Shown: positions 1 through 5,679 of the stretch, one piece after another
How positions within the stretch are numbered: the first letter of the stretch is position 1
Layout: each line of letters opens with the position of its first letter
Assembly (NCBI GenBank): GCA_030607815.1
Contig: JAUWJG010000018.1
Coordinates: forward strand, 1-11,485
Length of the DNA: 11,485 bases
Source of the DNA: Candidatus Bathyarchaeota archaeon
GTDB lineage: Archaea; Thermoproteota; Bathyarchaeia; RBG-16-48-13; GCA-020355125
Reading direction: 5' to 3'
Notes under the pieces: generated by a model
What the model was told of the DNA's origin: nothing
Seen by the model: only the letters and a program-made list of their open reading frames with translations
Database searches by the model: none
Position numbers and translations under genes: made by a program

Positions 1-1150
1 ATTTGATCAGTTGAGCCTTCGTTTGAAGTTCAATAAGATTTCTCTCCAATGTTTGTATCGATTCAGAACGATTGCTTATTTTAGTATATACATTTTCCAA
101 TATTGAAGTTTCGAAGAGTTTTTTTTCACGAAGATTCTTTATAAAAACATCTTTATTATCCGTCTCTGCTAAAAGCACCTGAACATCGAAACCGTTATGA
201 ATAATTTTTTCATGATTATGAACATTTTTTAGGATGTCATTCATTTTTTCAATTTTCTCTTCAATCCCGATCCTATCTTTCTCCAACACAAGAAGTGCGT
301 TATAGATCTCACTTTGTTTGAAGCGTAGCTTATTGAGTTTCTCCTTCCACTCTTCTAAACTATTTATTGTTTCATTCATTTCCCTCTCTTTTTTAATCAA
401 TTCCTCTTTTTTTCTATCAATCCTCTCCTCCCACGCCTCAACAATTCTCTCATGTTTAATCAATCTAGCCCAAGCAAGCTCACGTTCAAGAAAATTTCTC
501 TTTAAAAGCAGGTCTTCCCTTTCTAGATATCTATTATATTCACCTTTCCAATAGTTCAATGTCTGTTCTGCGTTCTTGAGTAGATTAGATGTAGATTCTT
601 CTTCACTTAAGACTTGAGTTAATTTATTTTGGGCATCGAAAAGATTCTCTCTATACTTTTTGAATCCTACTGCTTCTTCTACCATTATTAATTTCTGTTG
701 AGCTGTTGTGACACCAAACTCCATCATCATGTGTTGATGCATGATAATCAGCATATTATCCGGATTTATTCCTAACTCAGAAAGGAGATCAACTACTTCA
801 TTTTTTGTTATAGTTTTAAAATTTGCTTGAAACCAGTAATTACCATCTTTTTTTAAGTATCGAGAAAGTCTGAGATAATCAGTGTCAAAAGATGGTATGG
901 GTCTTTTACCGTTCTTTACTTTATTATCAAAACTTAGTGTTACACGCGCAGTGTCTTCTCCCCAACGAATCATGTCACTAAACTTTTTTCCTCTCTCCGT
1001 GTAAGCTTGACCTAATACAACAGAAATTGCTAAAAGTATGGATGATTTTCCAGCTCCATTCGGTCCACATACTAAGTTCAAACCTAAGTTAAGAGGTATC
1101 CTAGCATATTCATAAGACATGAAATTCTCCAATATTATCTCACTTATCAA
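1..1150 (-). CDS. SMC-type ATPase, SMC5/6-like head (N-terminal part, runs off the window)
   Basis: The gene has 383 readable codons and continues beyond base 1. The N-terminal ABC-type head carries a Walker A motif GPNGAGKSS (residues 29-37) and a Q-loop glutamine in IIMHQHMMMEF (about 139). The segment VEEAVGFKKY (157-166) matches the SMC signature that follows the Q-loop, and a long charged, coiled-coil-like region starts near residue 165. The start NFMSYE and the TERGKKFSDMIRWGE block (51-65) resemble SMC6/SMC5 heads more than bacterial-type SMC or Rad50. That is my reading of motifs, not a search result. SMC proteins are DNA-bound ATPases that shape or repair chromosomes. The start is taken as TTG (1148-1150) because it lies 10 nt after GAGGAGA and restores the beta strand before NFMSYE. 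An in-frame ATG at 1120 would cut into the fold. The C-terminal half, with Walker B and the signature motif, is outside the window. Confidence 0.85.
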   Translation of the reverse strand, partial: MISEIILENFMSYEYARIPLNLGLNLVCGPNGAGKSSILLAISVVLGQAYTERGKKFSDMIRWGEDTARVTLSFDNKVKNGKRPIPSFDTDYLRLSRYLKKDGNYWFQANFKTITKNEVVDLLSELGINPDNMLIIMHQHMMMEFGVTTAQQKLIMVEEAVGFKKYRENLFDAQNKLTQVLSEEESTSNLLKNAEQTLNYWKGEYNRYLEREDLLLKRNFLERELAWARLIKHERIVEAWEERIDRKKEELIKKEREMNETINSLEEWKEKLNKLRFKQSEIYNALLVLEKDRIGIEEKIEKMNDILKNVHNHEKIIHNGFDVQVLLAETDNKDVFIKNLREKKLFETSILENVYTKISNRSESIQTLERNLIELQTKAQLIK

Positions 1151-1160
1151 AAAGGAATCT

Positions 1161-1167
1161 TCTCCTC
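1161..1167 (-). promoter_or_regulatory. Ribosome binding site selecting the TTG start of the SMC-like gene
   Basis: GAGGAGA on the minus strand, 10 nt before TTG at 1150. No comparable site precedes the downstream ATG at 1120. An AAATTTATAG box at about 1201-1210 is placed to give a leader of roughly 30 nt. Confidence 0.55.
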
Positions 1168-2380
1168 ACAATTTATTTTATAATTGATCAAACATAAAAT
1201 CTATAAATTTCCATTTCTTTATACTTATTTTCTTTGTTGAAACTTATCATTTAGCAATTAGTTCTAGTTTAATATTAAACCAAAAGTTAAAGACTATAAA
1301 TATTGTCCATGAAAAAAAATTATAATCATAGATTCAATGACTGTATTACTAAGAACTACTTACTATTAACTTCTTAACACCATTCCTTTTAATTATATTA
1401 TAAATGATTCCTTTTATATTTCCAATCCTTAATATGAATTTTCAGGCATACACCTCTTTATATTATCTGCTCACAAGAGACATAACCTCCACTTATACTC
1501 CGAAATAATTATCTGTAGTTATTTCCTGTCTAAAATTAACTTTAAGTAAATTACCAATTAGATTGTGAACGAGAGGAATATATTACATCATTTAAAAAAC
1601 ATTGATTATCACTATAACATACTACAATTCACCTGGCGTATTTATACAAATTTTCACTAATCTGAAACTTGAAATTGGAATATTTCTAAGAAACATTAAT
1701 GTAGATATCTTTTACAAAATAGTAGAATTTGCTGTATTGCTCGTTAGAAGAGTATTGATTAAACATAAAGAAAAGATCTTGGATATTGCTTACGAACTTC
1801 TTTTTTTCCAATATGTAATATGTTTGATTACAATAAATGGTTTGAAAGTGTTTATTTTCTGCTCAAACATTATATTTACAGAAAATAGATTCAATAATGG
1901 TTAATGTTACTACCTCAACAAAAAAGGAAAAAAAGGGATCCCATACGGTAAGCTATCAACTTGTATCTTTTATGTTTAGTAAAGATGAATTATCACATTC
2001 AATTTTAATTATTTAATTTAAGAGTATCATTTGGGCCTCCACTCATCCTTTTCAACACTATACGGAAAGACTTTAAAAATTTAGTTAATCAAGAGTAATA
2101 AACCGTCTACAAATCACGTGATAAACGAATATCTTAGGAATAATGAAAAAACATGAAACGGAAGATAGAATGAAGGCTTGTATATCACAAAAATAACTTT
2201 ACCATTCTCTCCACATAGAAACCCATTTATAACAACACTCTTGGACCGTTATACGATACTTACAATAACTATCCAATGTAAAAGTAATTCTAATCATTCT
2301 TTATAATTATTAACTTCAATCATAATTTGCATTGACTTTTTTTATATAAAGAAGTGAACACTCCTTTTCTCTTCTAATCT

Positions 2381-2398
2381 AAAAAACTATAGTTATTT
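2381..2398 (-). terminator. Possible terminator of the ribosomal operon
   Basis: On the minus strand, just past the uS9 stop, the palindrome AACTATAGTT runs directly into a run of six T. Archaeal termination usually needs only an oligo-T tract, so this is a plausible 3' end for the uS4-uS9 operon. Confidence 0.4.
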
Positions 2399-2419
2399 TG
2401 TTAATAACCGCTTAATGTT

Positions 2420-2830
2420 CTATCTATAGGATTTCTGTTTTCTAGTTCTTGCTCTGGGTCCACCGAATTTTTTTGACTCTTTTCTACGGGAATCTCCACT
2501 TAACATTGTCCTATCATAGTCAAGAAATCTTTTTTTTACAATTGATTGCTTCGACCATTTAACAATTCCTCTGGCTATAGCCATTCTAACAGCCTCTGCC
2601 TGACCCATAAATCCTCCACCTTTAACTTTGACGTCTATATCAATATTTTTACAAATATCCCCCGAGAGATGAATGGGATCTAATATTTTTATTCGAGATA
2701 TTTCAGGAGTCACTATTTCAATGGGGATCTTATTTACTCTAACCCTTCCCTTTCCAGGTCGAAAGGTTGCACGAGCGATAGCAGTTTTTCTTTTTCCGCT
2801 TGTTACAAATGGCTTTCTATTTACAACCAT
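2420..2830 (-). CDS. rps9: Small ribosomal subunit protein uS9
   Basis: Full-length 136-residue archaeal uS9. It opens with the conserved TSGKRKTAIARA stretch (residues 10-21). The middle has GGGFMGQAEAVRMAIARG (71-88), and the C-terminal tail ends in RTRKQKSYR, the arginine-rich tail that reaches the P-site tRNA anticodon stem in known ribosomes. The ATG is preceded by GGTGA at 2839-2843, 8 nt upstream, the same Shine-Dalgarno form used by fen and the small gene after cdc48. It is the last gene of the cluster. In most archaea uL13 directly precedes uS9, but here 86 non-coding bases separate it from eL18. A TATA-like TTTTATAAA (about 2899-2907) lies within the tail of the eL18 region, so uS9 may also have its own promoter. 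Confidence 0.97.
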   Translation of the reverse strand: MVVNRKPFVTSGKRKTAIARATFRPGKGRVRVNKIPIEIVTPEISRIKILDPIHLSGDICKNIDIDVKVKGGGFMGQAEAVRMAIARGIVKWSKQSIVKKRFLDYDRTMLSGDSRRKESKKFGGPRARTRKQKSYR

Positions 2831-2892
2831 ATTTTTTTCACCTATGCGAAGTCAACAAATAATATTGTTCCTACTTATTGATGTGATCATTA

Positions 2893-2908
2893 TTTACCTT
2901 TTTATAAA
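2893..2908 (-). promoter_or_regulatory. Possible internal promoter for uS9
   Basis: Minus-strand ACATTTTATAAAAAGG is a good TATA-like match just past the eL18 stop. It would place transcription start near 2878, about 48 nt before the uS9 ATG. It lies where uL13 would be expected in the archaeal operon. Confidence 0.3.
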
Positions 2909-2916
2909 ATGTTTAA

Positions 2917-3270
2917 TTATTCAATGATTTTTATTCCTGAATTTGTAGGATATTTTTCTACGATACGTGGAATAGTTAAACATTCTCCACCCACTTCTTC
3001 AATTTTTCTTCTAGCTTCTTTTGAAAAACTAAAAGCAGCAATAAAGATTTTATGTTCCAAAATTCCAGCTCCAAGTACTTTTCCAGGAACAACCACTTTT
3101 TCATTTTCATTTGTATATCTATTAATTCGACTCAAATTTACGGATACCCGTTTATGTTTCGATTTTTCAAATTTTTTCGCTAGAACAGTCCATAGAGCTC
3201 CCCCTGTCTCTTTAGACTTTTTCTTTAAACAACGTATAATCATAAGAACTTCTGGATTAGTACTTCGCAT
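2917..3270 (-). CDS. rpl18e: Large ribosomal subunit protein eL18 (archaeal L18e)
   Basis: 117-residue archaeal L18e, the usual length for this family. It shares the fold of bacterial L15 and binds 23S rRNA. Recognisable segments are the start MRSTNPEV, RVSVNLSRINRYT (about 41-53), VVVPGKVLGAG (59-69) and FSKEARRKIEEVGGE (82-96). Its ATG overlaps the rpo3 stop by one base (TAATG), with AGGAG about 10 nt upstream, so translation is probably coupled. The position directly after rpo3 matches the conserved archaeal cluster. Confidence 0.95.
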   Translation of the reverse strand: MRSTNPEVLMIIRCLKKKSKETGGALWTVLAKKFEKSKHKRVSVNLSRINRYTNENEKVVVPGKVLGAGILEHKIFIAAFSFSKEARRKIEEVGGECLTIPRIVEKYPTNSGIKIIE

Positions 3271-4091
3271 TACTTTATTTCTCCTGATTTGATCTTCAAT
3301 AGTTGTTCTTGGAAATCTTTTGTTTTATTTATCAATATCTTATTTGACTCATATATTATACGCTCTGCCGTAAGGGCTCCTGTTGATTCTATCATAAATA
3401 TAAATGTATCTTTAAGTTTCTCAACTTGTATGGCGTCAATTGGACAGGCAAAAACACATTCGTTACATAGATCACATTTTTCAATTTCAACAAAAGTAAT
3501 TTTCTTTTTTTCTTTTTTCAAAACGTTTTTAGGACAAGCCTTAATACACCGTTTACAAAAATTACATTTTTCCAGGTTAATATCTATCACTGAAGCATAT
3601 TTGTATGTACATGCCGAGACTGGTTGCCATTTAGTGTGAACTTTACCTTTTCCTAACCTTGCATAACATTCTAAACGAACACTCTGTCCGTAACCAAGTT
3701 TTAAGATTGGGATTCCACTGTTAGCAGGAGTGATGTCTGGGTTAGTAGAATTCAATTCCTTTGAATATACTGTTCTAATCGATTCTTCCGCTTTTGCCTC
3801 CAAAGTAAGTGTTACACTACATTGATTACATCCCAATTCACTTTGACATGTACATTCTTCAGGAAGAAAATAGGAGTCTAAATCTGTTTTTAGAGGGATC
3901 AATCCTAATCTAAGCGCTAAAATCTCATCATTCATCGGTGAAGAGTTTTCTATTACGATTACATCATCTATAGTCATTGAAGGAACTTCAGCTATCATAA
4001 TTCTCCTTAATGCATTAGCTATAGGTATTGATATTCCATTAATTAAAAACTTTAAACAATTATCCTCATTTTCTAATATTCTAACTTCCAA
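3270..4091 (-). CDS. rpo3: DNA-directed RNA polymerase subunit Rpo3 (RpoD) with ferredoxin-like domain
   Basis: 273 residues; archaeal counterpart of bacterial alpha and eukaryotic Rpb3/AC40. It pairs with Rpo11 to seed polymerase assembly. The N-terminal dimerisation part includes NALRRIMIAEVP (26-37) and RLGLIPLKT (61-69). A cysteine group at 80, 82, 88 and 91 could bind metal. Between about 170 and 225 lies a ferredoxin-like insert with two complete CxxCxxCxxxCP motifs (C176/179/182/186 and C206/209/212/216), as in archaea whose polymerase carries iron-sulfur clusters. The family's dimerisation domain resumes after it (IESTGALTAERI, 234-245). The start is TTG: the frame is closed upstream by TAA, and AGGGG lies 9 nt before TTG. 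An ATG at 4098 opens only a five-codon frame ending across this start. The gene lies 20 nt after uS11. Confidence 0.96.
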   Translation of the reverse strand: MEVRILENEDNCLKFLINGISIPIANALRRIMIAEVPSMTIDDVIVIENSSPMNDEILALRLGLIPLKTDLDSYFLPEECTCQSELGCNQCSVTLTLEAKAEESIRTVYSKELNSTNPDITPANSGIPILKLGYGQSVRLECYARLGKGKVHTKWQPVSACTYKYASVIDINLEKCNFCKRCIKACPKNVLKKEKKKITFVEIEKCDLCNECVFACPIDAIQVEKLKDTFIFMIESTGALTAERIIYESNKILINKTKDFQEQLLKIKSGEIK

Positions 4092-4100
4092 AAAACATTA

Positions 4101-4105
4101 CCCCT
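4101..4105 (-). promoter_or_regulatory. Ribosome binding site for the TTG start of rpo3
   Basis: Minus-strand AGGGG, 9 nt before TTG (4089-4091). It is only 2 nt from the out-of-frame ATG at 4098, too close to serve it, so TTG is the likely start. Confidence 0.5.
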
Positions 4106-4111
4106 GGATGA

Positions 4112-4507
4112 TTATACTCTTCTTCCTCTACGACCACCAGGGCGTCTACAACCATCATGTGGAACCGGTGTAACCTCTTCTATTCTACCGATTCGTAGAC
4201 CAGACCTAGCTAAAGCTCTAATAGCTGGTTGAGCTCCAGGACCAGGCGTCTTACTTCCTAAACCACCAGGAGCTCGAACCTTTATGTGAATACCAGTTAT
4301 TCCCTTATCTTTTGCTGTTTGAGCCGCACTTGACGCAGCTTGCATGGCTGCATATGGAGACGATTCATATCGGTCAGCCTTTACAAACATACCCCCTGAT
4401 TTTATAGATATAGTCTCTGCTCCGGTTATATCCGTAATATGTACAATCGTATTGTTAAACGAGGAAAAAATGTTTACTATTGCCCATTTTTCTCCTTTTC
4501 TACTCAT
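4112..4507 (-). CDS. rps11: Small ribosomal subunit protein uS11
   Basis: 131-residue archaeal uS11, a platform protein that binds the 3' major domain of 16S rRNA near the mRNA exit. Diagnostic segments are KWAIVNIFSSFNNTIVHITD (7-26), AAQTAKDKGITGIHIKVRAP (61-80), GPGAQPAIRALARSG (91-105) and the basic tail ending GCRRPGGRRGRRV. The ATG overlaps the uS4 stop in an ATGA junction (4504-4507), implying translational coupling. The rpo3 TTG follows 20 nt later. Confidence 0.97.
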   Translation of the reverse strand: MSRKGEKWAIVNIFSSFNNTIVHITDITGAETISIKSGGMFVKADRYESSPYAAMQAASSAAQTAKDKGITGIHIKVRAPGGLGSKTPGPGAQPAIRALARSGLRIGRIEEVTPVPHDGCRRPGGRRGRRV

Positions 4508-5076
4508 TGCACTTTACCCTCACTCTTATTATTATCTTCAGCTATTGTTGAAGAAGGAGACGAAGTCTCCCCCCATATTAAACTATTATCTTTCGCAAAT
4601 GCACTAGTAGATGTGTATTTCAAGTATTCTTCTTCATCTGCTTTCAGAATGCAACTGGGAGATGTAACTTTTCTTCCCCTTACAGAGACATGACCATGCG
4701 TTATAAGTTGACGAGCTTGAAGAGGAGTTTTGGCCATACCCTTCTTGTAAACTAGCGTTTGAATTCTTCTCTCAAGAATATGTTCTACAGATAAGTCTAA
4801 AATCGTATCTAGAGTCGCGTTTTCTGGTACAATTTTCAAAGAAAAGAGCTTACGTAAAAGCTGTTTTTCCAGTTTAGACCTCTCTTCTGATGATTCTGCT
4901 AATAGGTTCCTTGCCAAGGTTCGATATTTAGAAAGCACATAATAATTCCTCCATAATTCTCGTTTATTCCTCAGCCCAAATACACCAATTAATTTCAATT
5001 CACGTTCTAACCTATCGATATTCCATGGATATCTTGGGGATTCATACTTTTTTCTTTGCCGTCTAGGATCTCCCAT
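4504..5076 (-). CDS. rps4: Small ribosomal subunit protein uS4
   Basis: 190-residue archaeal uS4, a primary 16S rRNA binder in 30S assembly. It starts MGDPRRQRKKYESPRYPW (1-18), typical of archaeal S4. The S4 RNA-binding domain (about 103-155) includes TPLQARQLITHGHVSVRGR. The last 35 or so residues are serine- and acid-rich and look disordered. An upstream GGGGATGA stretch at about 5084-5091 can serve as ribosome binding site. This is the first gene of the cluster. uS13, the usual neighbour upstream, is missing, and AT-rich boxes such as ATATTTAAAA (about 5102-5111) are possible operon promoters. Confidence 0.96.
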   Translation of the reverse strand: MGDPRRQRKKYESPRYPWNIDRLERELKLIGVFGLRNKRELWRNYYVLSKYRTLARNLLAESSEERSKLEKQLLRKLFSLKIVPENATLDTILDLSVEHILERRIQTLVYKKGMAKTPLQARQLITHGHVSVRGRKVTSPSCILKADEEEYLKYTSTSAFAKDNSLIWGETSSPSSTIAEDNNKSEGKVQ

Positions 5077-5401
5077 TCATTCTCATCCCCATAATCATTT
5101 TTTTAAATATTCACTTACCGCATAATTTATTCTATCAATTCTTTTTTCTAACCTTTATCGCCCGATAATAATTTTTTAAGCTCAAATTTATTAAATCTAT
5201 TGCATCAATAACCATTATTTTACATTTACTCGTTGTCAAACAACATTAACGCTGTTTTTAAACATTATGTAAAGACGATTCTTCTTTATTTGCAATTAGC
5301 TTTACATTAATAATTTATTAAAGATAATTAGATCTTTGAGAACAATTTTCGCTCTATCCTCTATGAAAGTCTTTTTTACATATAACTTCAAACTAAAAAT
5401 A
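5077..5401. other. Leader interval between the tRNA gene and the uS4 operon
   Basis: About 325 AT-rich bases hold the 3' end of the tRNA unit and the presumed uS4 operon promoter, with several TATA-like boxes. No uS13 coding sequence is present. The only open frame of note is a 26-codon minus frame at 5135-5215 with no good ribosome binding site. Confidence 0.5.
5395..5399 (-). terminator. Oligo-T terminator of the tRNA gene
   Basis: A run of five T begins three bases after the encoded CCA on the minus strand, suited to archaeal RNA polymerase termination. Confidence 0.45.
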
Positions 5402-5418
5402 TGGCGGGCCCGAGGGGA

Positions 5419-5448
5419 ATTTCAGTCTGCCTGTACTCAGACAGTTCT
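5419..5448 (-). other. tRNA intron 4 (30 nt, T loop, position 59/60)
   Basis: BHB between the T stem AGGGG/CCCCT and the central helix TTCA/TGAA, with bulges AAA and ATT. Cutting AA|A and AT|T restores the T loop TTCAAAT. The intron can form an internal GTCTG/CAGAC hairpin. Confidence 0.88.
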
Positions 5449-5470
5449 TTTGAACCCCTGACCTTCGGGT

Positions 5471-5483
5471 TTACCCTAAATCT
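5471..5483 (-). other. tRNA intron 3 (13 nt, anticodon loop, about 37/38)
   Basis: Removing 13 nt joins CTCTTA to ACCCGA and completes the loop and stem. Because of repeated A, phases 36/37, 37/38 and 38/39 give the same RNA; the canonical 37/38 phase is shown. The BHB is poor: CTCT can pair with AGGG, but the 3' bulge would be 4 nt and no inner helix exists. Confidence 0.7.
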
Positions 5484-5490
5484 TAAGAGC

Positions 5491-5510
5491 TTCAGCCTGA
5501 ATTTTACAGT
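5491..5510 (-). other. tRNA intron 2 (20 nt, position 30/31)
   Basis: Strict BHB: outer pairs GAG/CTC, central helix CAGC/GCTG, bulges GGA and AAG, inner stem CTG/CAG with loop TAAAATT. Cutting GG|A and AA|G joins G30 to G31 within the anticodon stem. No other junction gives this product. Confidence 0.9.
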
Positions 5511-5532
5511 CCGCTGCTCTACCTAGCTTAGC

Positions 5533-5559
5533 ATCCCGGACAAACTATTTGTTTTGTCT
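5533..5559 (-). other. tRNA intron 1 (27 nt, position 9/10)
   Basis: Strict BHB: central helix CCCG/CGGG (exon acceptor bases 4-7 with intron 3' bases), bulges TAA and ATG, inner stem GACAAA/TTTGTC. Cutting TA|A and AT|G joins A9 to G10, just what the tRNA fold requires. Confidence 0.9.
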
Positions 5560-5637
5560 TACGGGCCCAAGACCCGCCTATATACTTTACCTAATACTTT
5601 TTCTAATAACTCTTTCTTTTTTTGTTATCCTTTTAAG

Positions 5638-5647
5638 TTTATTTAAA
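5638..5647 (+). promoter_or_regulatory. TATA-like box for trm5
   Basis: TTTATTTAAA, about 38 nt before the trm5 ATG, predicting a start near 5668 and a leader of roughly 11 nt. Confidence 0.4.
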
Positions 5648-5679
5648 TGCTAAAGAGCATTGAATAGTAGGATATTGAC

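Larger units (their letters stand above)
1151..2419. other. Long AT-rich gene-free interval
   Basis: About 1.27 kb between the SMC-like gene and the end of uS9. I see no recognisable gene, tRNA, C/D-box RNA or insertion sequence. The longest open frame (1602-1904, plus, TTG start, 100 codons) is rich in I, F, L and N, has no ribosome binding site and resembles no family I know. The minus strand here is broken by stops in the frames I translated. The start of the interval holds the SMC-like gene's promoter and leader, and the end holds the uS9 downstream region. Confidence 0.5.
5402..5568 (-). tRNA. tRNA-Lys (anticodon CUU) interrupted by four introns
   Basis: The 167-nt gene folds into a standard tRNA only after removal of four segments totalling 90 nt, leaving 77 nt including encoded CCA. 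The acceptor stem GGGCCCG/CGGGCCC has seven perfect pairs, with G73, the archaeal tRNA-Lys pattern. The D arm is GCTA-AGCTAGGTA-GAGC. The anticodon loop is CTCTTAA with anticodon CTT (5485-5487), and the anticodon stem is GCGGG/CCCGA with a G27-A43 mismatch. The variable loop is AGGTC, the T stem AGGGG/CCCCT is perfect, and the T loop TTCAAAT is the consensus. Introns lie at 9/10, 30/31, about 37/38 and 59/60. The first, second and fourth each match the BHB rule (3-nt bulges, 4-bp helix, cut after the second bulge base) and give exactly the exon joins the tRNA fold demands. An AT-rich box (5591-5600), centred about 28 nt upstream, may be the promoter. Confidence 0.93.

Noticed and set aside
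318..554. Plus-strand open frame inside the SMC-like gene
   Set aside because: Antisense shadow of the coiled-coil coding sequence; serine/leucine-rich with no family features.
1602..1904. 100-codon plus-strand open frame with TTG start
   Set aside because: No ribosome binding site, low-complexity I/F/L/N composition typical of chance frames in AT-rich DNA, and no family resemblance.
2866..2891. Short minus-strand frame in the eL18-uS9 gap as a uL13 remnant
   Set aside because: It encodes only a dozen residues (MITSISRNNIIC) without uL13 motifs.
2909..3292. Plus-strand open frames opposite eL18 and rpo3
   Set aside because: They lie antisense to strongly conserved ribosomal and polymerase genes and show no protein motifs.
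5135..5215. 26-codon minus frame beginning MVIDAIDLI, faintly like the start of uL13
   Set aside because: The likeness stops after about nine residues, it lacks a ribosome binding site and it sits in the wrong place for uL13. Chance is the simplest explanation.
5501..5520. GCGGACTGTAAA read as a tRNA-Tyr (GTA) anticodon arm
   Set aside because: No downstream strand pairs with GCGGA, and the acceptor stem, G1-C72 pair and G73 fit archaeal tRNA-Lys. The stretch belongs to an intron, and CTCTTAA provides a proper loop.
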